64,000 nt of DNA from Clostridiaceae bacterium (GTDB taxonomy: Bacteria; Bacillota; Clostridia; Clostridiales; Clostridiaceae): assembly GCA_902363375.1 (NCBI GenBank), contig CABIZX010000005.1:124001-188000 (forward strand), written 5' to 3'. The notes below the pieces were generated by a model. It was not told the DNA's origin. It saw nothing but the letters and a program-made list of their open reading frames with translations, and did not search any database. Both the position numbers and the translations under genes were made by a program. Position 1 is the first letter of the stretch. Every line of letters starts with the position of its first letter. Positions 46,264-55,281 of the stretch are shown one piece after another.

Positions 46264-47766
46264 ATGGAGATGGAAGGTATTTTTAATAAATTCAAAAATG
46301 ATAAAAAACATAGATTTTTTATAGTCACTGGAAAAGAGAAAGTAGGAAAGACTAGAGCAGCTTTATCCAGAGCTGTATTTTTACAGGATAATTATTGTAT
46401 TAGAGAGAATGAAAATATATTATTTGTATCTAATGAAAATTTAAAGGATACCTTAGAAGAATTAAAGTATAATTTAAATAGGAACAATACCCTCTTTGCA
46501 TATTTAAATAACAATATAGAGATATGTAATAAAAAACAATTAATAAATAAATGTTTTAAACATATGAGAGAAGATATTGATGGTAGTAATAAAAGATTTT
46601 GTGATAAAGATGTAACTAAGGCATTTATTTTAGAGGGAATTGGCCAATTACGTCAAAAAGAGAAGAAGATAAATAAAATTATCTTAACAAAGAATATAGA
46701 ATTCTTATTTGAAGAGATTTCATACATAAAGCATTTAAATATAAAATCTATTGAAGAGTATCAACAGTTAAATAGAAAAAAGAGAAGAATCTCTTTAAGA
46801 AAAAACTCTAAAAGTAGAGAGGCAATTTATAAACTATATTTATGGTACTGCAATTATATGAGTGAAAATGGACTTTTAGACTATGTTGATGAACTTAGAA
46901 TTGTTCATGACAATATGGATAAACTTGAAGATTTAAAGTATGCACATATAATAATAGATAATGTAGAGCAGCTAACTATTAAAGAGGTGGAGTTCATTCG
47001 TGGACTCTTAAAAGACTTTACTTATAGCAATTTTATTTTGCTAAAAGATAATGATGCTGAGAATAAATCAAAGCCATGGTTAGAGTATTTCAAGAGAAAT
47101 AGGGATACTGCTAAATTTGATAGTAATAAATATAAAGTTATTAATTGTAGCAAATTACAAAGAAAAAATGATATACAAAAATCTATAGAGGAATCTGATA
47201 AAGAAGAAGTTAATGAAGAGGTTATAGAAAATAGTATGGTAAAAAATAATGAATATATTGAAACCTATAAATATGTTGATCTTAAACATAATATATCTCA
47301 TGATTTCGCCATAGATACTAGTAGCTATAACGAAGTAATTTTAAATCCTGATACCACTAGTGAGATAATTGGAGATAAGGAAATAAATAAAGTACCGGTA
47401 TATAATGAGATTGCCGCAGGACAACCTATTTCTATAAATGATGAGGTAGAAGGTGAATTTAACATTCCTATATATTGGCTTAAAGGTGTGCAACAACCTT
47501 TTATATTAAAGGTAAAAGGGGATAGTATGATTAATGCTAATATTGAAGATGGAGATTATGTAGTTATAAATAAGCAGACCATGGCAAATCATAATGAGAT
47601 AGTTGCAGTAAGTATAGATGGAGAAGCCACACTTAAGAGATTATGGTTGAGAGGAAATAAGGCAGTGTTAATGCCAGAAAATGACAAGTATTATCCTATA
47701 GAAATTAAAGAAGATAATGCTTACATAATTGGAAAAGCCGTTGGGTTAATTAAAGCTACTAGCTAA
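46264..47766 (+). CDS. UvrD-like P-loop NTPase domain fused to a LexA-like S24 peptidase domain
   Basis: Started at the ATG at 46264 (GGAGGTGAT upstream), it has 500 residues. The N-terminal part has Walker A GKEKVGKT (23-30) in a UvrD/Rep-like setting and a Walker B-like HIIIDNVEQL (229-238) where helicases have DExQ. Later helicase motifs are missing. After an acidic linker (300-370), residues 376-500 form an S24 domain: cleavage site Ala385-Gly386 (EIAAGQP), Ser421 in KGDSM and Lys458 in ATLKRL, the LexA Ser-Lys dyad. There is no helix-turn-helix. It may be a damage- or stress-triggered self-cleaving switch; this is inference. Confidence 0.8.
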   Translation: MEMEGIFNKFKNDKKHRFFIVTGKEKVGKTRAALSRAVFLQDNYCIRENENILFVSNENLKDTLEELKYNLNRNNTLFAYLNNNIEICNKKQLINKCFKHMREDIDGSNKRFCDKDVTKAFILEGIGQLRQKEKKINKIILTKNIEFLFEEISYIKHLNIKSIEEYQQLNRKKRRISLRKNSKSREAIYKLYLWYCNYMSENGLLDYVDELRIVHDNMDKLEDLKYAHIIIDNVEQLTIKEVEFIRGLLKDFTYSNFILLKDNDAENKSKPWLEYFKRNRDTAKFDSNKYKVINCSKLQRKNDIQKSIEESDKEEVNEEVIENSMVKNNEYIETYKYVDLKHNISHDFAIDTSSYNEVILNPDTTSEIIGDKEINKVPVYNEIAAGQPISINDEVEGEFNIPIYWLKGVQQPFILKVKGDSMINANIEDGDYVVINKQTMANHNEIVAVSIDGEATLKRLWLRGNKAVLMPENDKYYPIEIKEDNAYIIGKAVGLIKATS

Positions 47767-47829
47767 ATATCAAGTGATTACTAAATTTTACAATAAATTT
47801 CTTGTAGGTTAAGAATTTATAGCATTATA

Positions 47830-47870
47830 AAAAAGGTAGAGTTAACCATAATTACTCTACCTTTTTATTT
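47830..47870. terminator. Bidirectional terminator
   Basis: AAAAAGGTAGAGT (47830-47842) pairs with ACTCTACCTTTTT (47854-47866), with A/T tracts on both sides between convergent genes. Confidence 0.85.
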
Positions 47871-47887
47871 CGTAAATTTAATAGTGT

Positions 47888-48256
47888 TTATAGAACAAAG
47901 ATCAACAGCATATTTATAAATCCACCTATGGCTATTGCAATCCAGCTTAAGAAAAGTTGAAGATTTACATTCTTAAAAGAAATTAAAAATTTATCTTCAT
48001 TATTTTTAAATTCTGTATTAGAGATGTATTGAGAATGTATCTGATTTAAAATATAAAAAGACATACCAAAGGCTTTACTATTTATAACTGAAGTAATAGA
48101 CATTACTAACATTAACAATCCTTCAACAAATACAACATCCTTAAAGTAAAAGCTGGTTAGAGGGGTAAATACTCTTGCGATAACTAGAGTAATAATACTC
48201 CATAATATACCATAAACAATTAATTTTAAGGTAGTTCTAGTTGATATATTTTTCAT
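47888..48256 (-). CDS. Small membrane protein of unknown function
   Basis: From the ATG at 48256 (GAGGTG upstream) it has 122 residues with three hydrophobic segments (about 12-28, 42-60 and 98-120) and a polar loop around 70-90. I do not recognise the family. It stands alone and is convergent with the P-loop/S24 fusion gene. Confidence 0.6.
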   Translation of the reverse strand: MKNISTRTTLKLIVYGILWSIITLVIARVFTPLTSFYFKDVVFVEGLLMLVMSITSVINSKAFGMSFYILNQIHSQYISNTEFKNNEDKFLISFKNVNLQLFLSWIAIAIGGFINMLLIFVL

Positions 48257-48469
48257 AAAATTCACCTCACTTAAAAGGTATTATTAGTAAATTATAAGAG
48301 GTTATTATAGTATATGATTTAGAATTGATTTAGGTAAGGGTAATAACTGAAAAGTAATAAAAAAGTCTATATTGTCATAAAGTGAAGCAAAACATGGAAA
48401 GTTTATATATCATAGTGTATAATTATCTATGAAGTTTGGTTTAATCTGATTATGAGAGGGAGAGATTTT

Positions 48470-49006
48470 ATGTTAAGTAGAGTAAGATTAAATTTAGAAG
48501 CAGTAGAAGCAATGCTTTATTATTGGCAAGCAGCATCTGAAAAGGATAACATTGCAGAATCATTTTTCTACGATGTAGCAGAAATGCCAGGGCTAACTAT
48601 TGCCTATGATAATGAATTTAATGGAGAATCTGTAAGACGTGCTTTAAGTGCTATAAAAAATAGAGAGCCCTTTGATGGAACTAAAAAAGAAAAGAAATTT
48701 TGGAATAATAATATGTGGATGATGGAAGATTTAGAGTTTACTCAAGCTATGGCAGCACCACTTAAGGTATTAAACTTAGATTCACTAGCCAGTGAACTTC
48801 AAGATGTAGAAAATAAAAATAATTATGAAGAGGTAGAAGTTATTTTCTCACCATTACATTCTGATGAATATATAGTTTCAGAAAATAAGTTAGTTATAAA
48901 CTTCTTTAGAATTAAAATAGATTTAATGGATGGAAGTGCAACTATTGGTGATATGAAAATAATAGAATATATTAAAGAGAAAGTTAAAGAACTACTATCA
49001 GCATAA
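48470..49006 (+). CDS. Conserved-looking hypothetical cytoplasmic protein, 178 residues
   Basis: From the ATG at 48470 (GAGAGGGAGAG upstream). The product is acidic and soluble with no signal peptide or membrane helix. Helical N-terminal part (NLEAVEAMLYYWQAASEKD), a middle with Trp/Met-rich FWNNNMWMMEDLEF, and an alpha/beta C-terminal part. I cannot assign a function. It is followed by a terminator and then murI. Confidence 0.6.
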   Translation: MLSRVRLNLEAVEAMLYYWQAASEKDNIAESFFYDVAEMPGLTIAYDNEFNGESVRRALSAIKNREPFDGTKKEKKFWNNNMWMMEDLEFTQAMAAPLKVLNLDSLASELQDVENKNNYEEVEVIFSPLHSDEYIVSENKLVINFFRIKIDLMDGSATIGDMKIIEYIKEKVKELLSA

Positions 49007-49011
49007 TAAAT

Positions 49012-49056
49012 AAATGGGTTGCCTCGGAACAAGAGTTTGAGACAGCCCATTTTAAA
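49012..49056 (+). terminator. Rho-independent terminator
   Basis: AAATGGGTTGCCTC (49012-49025) pairs with GAGACAGCCCATTT (49039-49052), with one G·U pair and one mismatch. Confidence 0.7.
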
Positions 49057-49157
49057 TTAATGCATGTCTACCACTTTTAATAAGAGTTTAGCTGTAGTAT
49101 TATAATATAGAGAATATAAATAATTATATAAAAGTACGTAGCGTGGTGTGATGAAGT

Positions 49158-49931
49158 ATGAATAAAACTGATTTTAGTATAGGATTTTTTGATTCAGGGG
49201 TTGGAGGCATTAGTGTTCTAAAAGAGGCAGTAAAACTTCTACCTAATGAGAATTATATATATATGGGAGATTCGATGAATGCGCCCTATGGAATAAAATC
49301 GCCAGAAGAAGTTAGAAAGTTAACCTTTAACATGGTGGAAAAACTTATATCTATGAAAGTTAAAGCTGTAGTTGTGGCATGTAATACTGCTACTAGTATT
49401 GCAATAGATGATTTGCGAAAAACATACAGGGATATACCCATAATTGGAATAGAACCTGCATTAAAGCCTGCTGTAGAAAATTATGGTGATGGAATTATAG
49501 TTATAATGGCTACACCAATGACTTTAGCTGAGAATAAATTTAGTAAGTTAAGAGAAAGATATAATAAGACTTCTAACATAATTCCAATGCCTTGTGATGG
49601 GTTAGTAGAAATTATTGAGAGTGGAAATACTAAGGGGAAGATTGTAGAAGAATATTTAAAAAATAAATTTATTGATATTCCTAAGGAAAGAGTATCTTCT
49701 GTGGTACTTGGATGTACTCATTATCCATTTATAAGAGATGCATTAATAAAAGTTATTAATGAAGATGTTGCAATTATAGATGGGAGTTTTGGTACAGTAA
49801 AACAGTTAAAGCGTCAACTTAAAGATAAGGGATTATTAAATAATAATAATCAAAAAGGAGTTATTAAAATACTGAACTCTGGAAATGATGAGAGATTGAT
49901 AAAATTATCTAATGATTTACTTGATAGCTAA
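49158..49931 (+). CDS. murI: Glutamate racemase
   Basis: The 257-residue cytoplasmic enzyme interconverts L- and D-glutamate for peptidoglycan. The two catalytic cysteines are Cys75 in VACNTATS and Cys186 in VLGCTHYPF. The start FFDSGVGG and the metal-free aspartate/glutamate racemase fold are typical. The start ATG is preceded only by a GTGGTGTGATG stretch, a weak ribosome site. It is probably monocistronic. Confidence 0.95.
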   Translation: MNKTDFSIGFFDSGVGGISVLKEAVKLLPNENYIYMGDSMNAPYGIKSPEEVRKLTFNMVEKLISMKVKAVVVACNTATSIAIDDLRKTYRDIPIIGIEPALKPAVENYGDGIIVIMATPMTLAENKFSKLRERYNKTSNIIPMPCDGLVEIIESGNTKGKIVEEYLKNKFIDIPKERVSSVVLGCTHYPFIRDALIKVINEDVAIIDGSFGTVKQLKRQLKDKGLLNNNNQKGVIKILNSGNDERLIKLSNDLLDS

Positions 49932-50089
49932 TAAGATAACATTTTAAAATTTTATCGTCTTAACATGTTAACATTTTTAAGTTTTAAGAAAATATATATA
50001 AATATATAATAAAAGATATTTTATACTCATGGTATTATATGTTAAAATACATAACATAGTTAAAGAATAAAAGGAAAAGAGGAATATAT

Positions 50090-50605
50090 ATGAATCCAAT
50101 AGTAACTTTTGAAATGGAAAACGGAAAAATAATGAAAGCAGAATTATATCCTGAGATAGCTCCAAACACAGTAAAAAACTTTATAGACTTAGCATATAAA
50201 GGATTTTATGATGAGTTAATTTTTCATAGAGTAATTCCAGGATTTATGATTCAAGGTGGATGCCCAGAAAAATCAGGAATGGGTGGTCCAGGATATTCAA
50301 TTAAAGGAGAATTTAGTGGAAATGGCTTTAAGAATGATTTAAAGCATACTAAAGGGGTTTTATCTATGGCTAGAGCTCAACATCCAGATTCAGCTGGTTC
50401 TCAATTTTTTATAATGGTTGCTGATGCACCACACCTAGATGGAAGTTATGCTGCATTTGGTAAATTAACAGAAGGGCAAGAAGTAGCTGATGAAATAGTA
50501 AGCACTCAAACAGATAGAAGAGATAGACCATATGAAGATCAAGTTATAAAATCTGTAACTGTGGAAACTTTTGGCGTAAATTACGGAGAACCAGAAAAAT
50601 TATAA
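50090..50605 (+). CDS. Peptidyl-prolyl cis-trans isomerase, cyclophilin type
   Basis: The 171-residue cytoplasmic enzyme has the cyclophilin core: FHRVIPGFMIQGG with the catalytic Arg, GVLSMARAQHPDSAGSQFFI, and HLDGSYAAFGKL. No signal peptide is present. It accelerates proline isomerisation during protein folding. A DUF3783 gene follows after 15 bp and is likely co-transcribed. The ATG follows AAAGAGGAA. Confidence 0.94.
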   Translation: MNPIVTFEMENGKIMKAELYPEIAPNTVKNFIDLAYKGFYDELIFHRVIPGFMIQGGCPEKSGMGGPGYSIKGEFSGNGFKNDLKHTKGVLSMARAQHPDSAGSQFFIMVADAPHLDGSYAAFGKLTEGQEVADEIVSTQTDRRDRPYEDQVIKSVTVETFGVNYGEPEKL

Positions 50606-50620
50606 TGGAAGGTATGTAAT

Positions 50621-50995
50621 ATGGATATACTTAAAGAAAGATTAATAATAGCCTATGGTCTTAATGATGAAGAAATTGAAAAGCTAAATCAAAAATTTAA
50701 GGACATATGCACAAAATCATGTTTACTGATAAATGATAATATGGGTGGATATACATTAGAAAATATATTAAAGGAAGAGAAGCTAGAAGATAGTGATATT
50801 AAACTACCAGAAGAAAAAGTTATTGTATTTAATGGTTTCTTAGGGGTTTATCTTCAACAAGCTGTTAAAAAGGTTAGAGAAGTTTTAGGAGCACAACCTA
50901 TACTTGCATCTACTACACCGAATTCAATTAAGATGACTCTTCACGAATTAGTAGATCATTTAGTAAAAGAAAGAGAATATTATAACAAAAAATAA
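50621..50995 (+). CDS. DUF3783 domain protein
   Basis: This 124-residue cytoplasmic protein has the DUF3783 features KVIVFNGFLGVYL and the C-terminal TTPNSIKMTLHELVDHLVKE. Its function is unknown in the literature I know. It is 15 bp behind the cyclophilin gene. A ribosome site GGAAGG precedes the ATG. Confidence 0.8.
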   Translation: MDILKERLIIAYGLNDEEIEKLNQKFKDICTKSCLLINDNMGGYTLENILKEEKLEDSDIKLPEEKVIVFNGFLGVYLQQAVKKVREVLGAQPILASTTPNSIKMTLHELVDHLVKEREYYNKK

Positions 50996-51000
50996 AAGGG

Positions 51001-51085
51001 GCTTTCGCGAAATGAACTAATATAGAGAAATATTAAAGGCATCTTAAATATTTTACATAATATTAGTAATGTATTTTGCGAAAGC
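51001..51085. repeat. Long bulged hairpin upstream of the XRE-S24 regulator
   Basis: GCTTTCGCGAAAT (51001-51013) pairs with ATTTTGCGAAAGC (51073-51085) with one G·U; inside, CTAATAT pairs with ATATTAG (51017-51023 with 51060-51066) and AATATTAA with TTAAATATT. The 85-nt element could be a terminator for the cyclophilin operon (TTCTTTATAT follows) or a regulatory RNA in the leader of the next gene. Confidence 0.6.
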
Positions 51086-51122
51086 TTCTTTATATGAGGG
51101 ATAGGTAAGGAGGAGAAATACT

Positions 51123-51815
51123 GTGAGTACAGTAGGAGAAAGAATTAAGCAAGGAAGAAATGCAAAAGGAATGACTCAAAAGCAATTAGCTAAAAAACTT
51201 GGAGTATCAGAAAATTATATAAATGATGTTGAAAATGGAAGAAAAGTTGTAGAAGAAAAATTTATTGAAAGAGTAGGTAAAGTATTAGGTGGGGATTTAG
51301 CCGAAATGACTACTTTATTTGATAGTATAGCTTATGAGGAAAGAAAAGTAGCAGAGTCTGGTACTAAAATTCAAGGAGTAACTAAGAGTAATAAGGTTAA
51401 AGAAACTATAAATGAAGTATGGAATGATGCCTTTAGCTCAGTTCTTAAATCTGTAGGAATTTATAATTATGATTTAAACAAGCCTATAGGAAAGAAGGAA
51501 TTACCTGTTATATCAAATAAAATAGAGGGCTATGCACAGGATAAGGTATTATATCTTAAGATTGAAAATGATGATTTACTAGGATTTAGAATTTGCCAGG
51601 GTGATTTAGCTTTAGCTAATTTAACTTCTGAAATAGAAAACAATAAAATATATCTTATAGATATAAATGGAGAAAGAGTAATTAGACAATTAAAAAGATT
51701 AGATAGTAATAAGGTATTAATTATAAGTAATAAAAATATGGTTCGTACAGAAACAGCTCATCCAAAAGATATAAAAGTAATTGCAAAATTAAATAGATTA
51801 GAAATTGAATTATAA
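51123..51815 (+). CDS. XRE-family transcriptional regulator with degenerate S24 domain
   Basis: This 230-residue protein starts at GTG, set by AAGGAGGA eight bases upstream. The N-terminal XRE helix-turn-helix (residues 5-60: GMTQKQLAKKLGVSENYIND) binds DNA. The C-terminal part (about 125-225) has an S24/LexA-like fold (GDLALANLTSE, KIYLIDINGERVIRQLKRL), but the catalytic Ser position reads NDDLL instead of GDSM and the Lys position is Arg, so self-cleavage is not expected. It may sense a ligand instead. It lies upstream of the csp-sleC genes in the same direction, beyond a terminator. Confidence 0.78.
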   Translation: MSTVGERIKQGRNAKGMTQKQLAKKLGVSENYINDVENGRKVVEEKFIERVGKVLGGDLAEMTTLFDSIAYEERKVAESGTKIQGVTKSNKVKETINEVWNDAFSSVLKSVGIYNYDLNKPIGKKELPVISNKIEGYAQDKVLYLKIENDDLLGFRICQGDLALANLTSEIENNKIYLIDINGERVIRQLKRLDSNKVLIISNKNMVRTETAHPKDIKVIAKLNRLEIEL

Positions 51816-51819
51816 TTAG

Positions 51820-51866
51820 AAAGCAATCTTAAAATTATTTAACTGATTTTTAAGGTTGCTTTTCAT
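51820..51866 (+). terminator. Rho-independent terminator after the regulator gene
   Basis: AAAGCAATCTTAAAA (51820-51834) pairs with TTTTTAAGGTTGCTTT (51847-51862), with one G·U. Confidence 0.75.
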
Positions 51867-51969
51867 TATTACAATTATAGATACGTTAGATCGTTGAATA
51901 TATTAATTTAATAACACTTTCAAGACCAATCCATATTATATATATATATAAGAATTGGGAGGTATGAGA

Positions 51970-53685
51970 GTGGAGAGAATTGATGGATTACTAAATTTAC
52001 TTATTAATGTACCTAGTGACATAAGAGATAAGATCATAAATGGATATGGTATAGGTAATTTAGAAGATAATACCATTGAACTAGTTATTCTTTATAGTGG
52101 AACTCCAGAGGCAATGGCAGAAAGTGTGAGCGCTATTGGAGGTACCTTTGAAGATTTAGGATTTGGATATGGTATTGTTACTATACCTAATACTGATATT
52201 GAAAAATTATTAACCATAAGAGAAATTAATTATATAGAGTTACCTAAAAATCTATTTATATCTTTCGAGCCAAGTAATAGGGCATCCTGTATAACAGAAG
52301 TAAACTTAAACTATGGGTTGGAAGGGCAAGGGGTACTTATAGGATTTATAGATTCCGGTATAGATTATGTAAACCAATCCTTTAGGGAAGAAAACGGAGA
52401 TACAAGAATAGACTTTATTTATGACTTAGATGCAGGTAGAAGGGTATATACACGAGAGGAAATAAATGCAGCGTTAAGGAGTCCAGATCCTTATTCATTG
52501 GTGCCACATGTTGATAGGGCTGGGCATGGAACACATGTAGCAGGGATAGCTTGTGCTGGAGGAAATATACCTAGAAGATTCTATGGAGTTGCGCCTCTAA
52601 GTTCCATTGCTATGGTAAAGATGACAAGAGAAGTTGGAGGAAGAGGGGCAAAGAGTACTCAGCTAATGAGAGGAATTAAATTTTTAATTGATAGATCATA
52701 TGAATTAAATAAACCTCTAGTTATAAATATAAGTTTTAGTACTAATGATGGAGCTCATAATGGAGACAGCTTACTAGAACAGTATATAGCTTTAGTATCT
52801 ACAGTACAAAGAGTTAGTATAGTTGTAGCAGCAGGAAATGAAGGAGATAGAGCACACCATATTGGTGGAGAATTAGGTGCGGTACAACAAGTACAGTTTA
52901 ATGTAGGAGTTGATGAAAGAATTTTAATAATACAATTATATAAGAGTTTCTTAAAGGATATAACTTTAAACCTTATATCACCTAATGGAAGTAATAGTGG
53001 TGATTTAAGACTTACTAATGCAGTGAATAGAGGAAGAATTGGTAATACGGAATATTTCATATATAATACAGGCCCCACACCTTTTAATATAGATGGAGAA
53101 ATACTAATAGTGCTTTCAGGAGTAGGAGATGGAACTATTGCTAGTGGAATATGGACTATGAATATGACAACTAATCCTAATGCTCAAGGGAGATTTGATA
53201 TGTGGTTACCTATTGCTGAAGGATTAAATATAGCTACAAGATTCCTAAGACCGAGCACTGACAATACAGTAGGCATACCTGGAACTGTAGAAGAGGTAAT
53301 TACTGTTGGTAGCTACAATTTTGTGAATTCTACTATATCAACATTTTCAGGAAGAGGAAATGCTGAATTAAATCCTGTAAAACCTGACTTAGTTGCTCCA
53401 GGAGAAGGGATAGAATCATCTACGCCAGGTGGCGGGTTCGAACCACGGTCTGGAACATCTATGGCAGCACCACAAGTTGCGGGAGCTTGTGGGCTTTTAA
53501 TGGAGTTTGGAATTGTAAAAGGAAATGATCCTTACCTATATGGAGAACGAGCTAAATATTTCTTATTAAAGGGAGCAAATAGAAGTAGAATTGATGTTCA
53601 GTATCCTAACAATAGTTGGGGATATGGTACTCTCTGTCTTGCTGGAGCGTTTCAAGTATGGAATAATGAGGTAGCTTCAAGATAA
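51970..53685 (+). CDS. csp: Csp-type germination protease (subtilase) next to sleC
   Basis: Started at GTG 51970 (GGGAGG seven bases upstream) it has 571 residues. The triad is complete: Asp128 (FIDSGIDYV), His186 (RAGHGTHVAG) and Ser497 (SGTSMAAP), with Asn290 (AAGNEGD). A propeptide-like N-terminal region (1-100) and the jelly-roll insertion (about 300-430) match clostridial CspB. CspB cleaves pro-SleC during germination, and sleC is the next gene (93 bp). It shares only the general layout with the tandem pair at 8-12 kb. Which Csp (A, B or C) cannot be assigned, but activity is predicted. Confidence 0.92.
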   Translation: MERIDGLLNLLINVPSDIRDKIINGYGIGNLEDNTIELVILYSGTPEAMAESVSAIGGTFEDLGFGYGIVTIPNTDIEKLLTIREINYIELPKNLFISFEPSNRASCITEVNLNYGLEGQGVLIGFIDSGIDYVNQSFREENGDTRIDFIYDLDAGRRVYTREEINAALRSPDPYSLVPHVDRAGHGTHVAGIACAGGNIPRRFYGVAPLSSIAMVKMTREVGGRGAKSTQLMRGIKFLIDRSYELNKPLVINISFSTNDGAHNGDSLLEQYIALVSTVQRVSIVVAAGNEGDRAHHIGGELGAVQQVQFNVGVDERILIIQLYKSFLKDITLNLISPNGSNSGDLRLTNAVNRGRIGNTEYFIYNTGPTPFNIDGEILIVLSGVGDGTIASGIWTMNMTTNPNAQGRFDMWLPIAEGLNIATRFLRPSTDNTVGIPGTVEEVITVGSYNFVNSTISTFSGRGNAELNPVKPDLVAPGEGIESSTPGGGFEPRSGTSMAAPQVAGACGLLMEFGIVKGNDPYLYGERAKYFLLKGANRSRIDVQYPNNSWGYGTLCLAGAFQVWNNEVASR

Positions 53686-53778
53686 CAATAAATAAAAAGT
53701 TTAATATAGAGAATATGTAACTTTTCTATAGTATCTATCATAATATATATATTGAAGTATTATTTTAAGGAGAAAGTT

Positions 53779-55143
53779 ATGGCGGATATAGGTAGACTAC
53801 GGGTTCAAGTATTTAGAGTCAATACATCTATACCAGTAACAAATGCAAGTATTACCATATCAAGATCGGATGGAGAAACTAGAGAGCAAGTTGCAACACT
53901 TACCACAAATGAAGAAGGACAAACAGATACTATCGAAGTAGAAACTCCAGACCTAGAAAGATCATTAAATCCTGAGAATACCTTGATACCTTATGCACTA
54001 TATGATATAACTGCAACTGCAGAAGGTTTTGATGATGTAATTGTAAGGGGATGTCAGATATTACCTCGAGAGACAGCTCTACAAGTATTTAATTTAATTC
54101 CAACAAGTCTTAATAGGGAAACTACAGAAGAGGGGGAAGTAGAAGAAATCAGGGTTATAGATATTCCACCTAATGTTCAATTTGGTGACTTCCCACCTAA
54201 GATACCTGAAGACCCCGACAAACCATTACCACCACCACCAAGTGGTTTTGTAGTATTACCAGAGCCTGTTATACCAGAATTTATAGTTGTTCATGCTGGT
54301 ACGCCAACTAATACAGCAGCACCAGAGTATACTGTTCCATATAGAGATTATATAAAGAATGTAGCTAGTTGTGAAATCTATGCAACTTGGCCAGAATCAA
54401 CTATAAGAGCAAATGTATATTGTATAATTTCATTTACATTAAATAGAATATATACGGAATGGTATAGAAGTAAGGGGTTTAATTTTGATGTAACAAATTC
54501 TACAGCCTACGACCAAGCTTTTGTATACGGAAGAAACATATTTGACAACATAAGTAGGGTAGTAGATGAACTATTCTCAACCTATGTAAAGAGATCAGGA
54601 GCTAAGCAGCCTTTACTTACACAATATTGTGATGGAAGAAATGTTCAATGTCCAGGATGGCTTACACAATGGGGTAGTAAAGCTTTAGGAGAGCAAGGAT
54701 ATGTTCCATATGATATATTAACAAATTTCTATGGTAATGATATTGTTCTTGAAAGGGCTAGAAGTGTTTCAGGAAGCCCAAGATCTTATCCAGGTTATAC
54801 TCTTCAGCAAGGAGCTAGTGGAGAACCGGTTAGAACTACTCAAACATTTCTAAACCGGATATCACAAAATTATCCGTTAATACCTAAGGTTGCTGTAGAT
54901 GGACGGTATGGTGAATCAACTGCCGAGCAAGTGAGAGTTTTTCAACAGATATTTGGACTTCCACAAACAGGGCAGGTAGACTATGCTACTTGGTATAAAA
55001 TTTCTGCTATATATACAGGTGTAACTAAGATTGCAGAGTTAAGAAGTATTGATAATGAAGAAATTGAATATGATTATTTTATTCCTCATTGGCCATATAG
55101 TGGAGCACCAGATTTACCTAGAATTAGATATCCTAAAAAGTAA
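53779..55143 (+). CDS. sleC: Spore cortex-lytic enzyme SleC (pro-form)
   Basis: From the ATG at 53779 (AAGGAG upstream) the protein has 454 residues. It degrades cortex peptidoglycan in germinating spores after proteolytic activation. Residues 1-155 are a propeptide with a beta-sandwich-like part (RLRVQVFRVN) and a Pro-rich joint (KPLPPPPSGF). By homology, maturation should occur near SGFVVLPEP (about 157-160). Residues 165-350 are the SpoIID-like catalytic domain (EIYATWPESTIRANVYC). Residues about 355-425 form a PG_binding_1 domain (VDGRYGESTAEQVRVFQ). It pairs with the adjacent protease gene. Confidence 0.95.
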   Translation: MADIGRLRVQVFRVNTSIPVTNASITISRSDGETREQVATLTTNEEGQTDTIEVETPDLERSLNPENTLIPYALYDITATAEGFDDVIVRGCQILPRETALQVFNLIPTSLNRETTEEGEVEEIRVIDIPPNVQFGDFPPKIPEDPDKPLPPPPSGFVVLPEPVIPEFIVVHAGTPTNTAAPEYTVPYRDYIKNVASCEIYATWPESTIRANVYCIISFTLNRIYTEWYRSKGFNFDVTNSTAYDQAFVYGRNIFDNISRVVDELFSTYVKRSGAKQPLLTQYCDGRNVQCPGWLTQWGSKALGEQGYVPYDILTNFYGNDIVLERARSVSGSPRSYPGYTLQQGASGEPVRTTQTFLNRISQNYPLIPKVAVDGRYGESTAEQVRVFQQIFGLPQTGQVDYATWYKISAIYTGVTKIAELRSIDNEEIEYDYFIPHWPYSGAPDLPRIRYPKK

Positions 55144-55157
55144 TTACTTGATTTATT

Positions 55158-55195
55158 AGTGAACTTCGAAATTAAAGTCGGGGTTCATTTTTTAT
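55158..55195 (+). terminator. Rho-independent terminator after sleC
   Basis: AGTGAACTTCG (55158-55168) pairs with CGGGGTTCATT (55179-55189) using G·U pairs, then a T-rich tail. Confidence 0.7.
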
Positions 55196-55281
55196 TTAAA
55201 TAAAAAATCTAAGTCAATAATTATAAGGTGCGAAATTAAGGTATAATTATGATTAAGAAGAAAATACAAGGAGTTACATAT

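Noticed and set aside
53430-53455. GGGTTCGAACC sequence resembling a tRNA T-arm
   Set aside because: It is in the middle of the csp coding sequence with no acceptor, D or anticodon stems around it.
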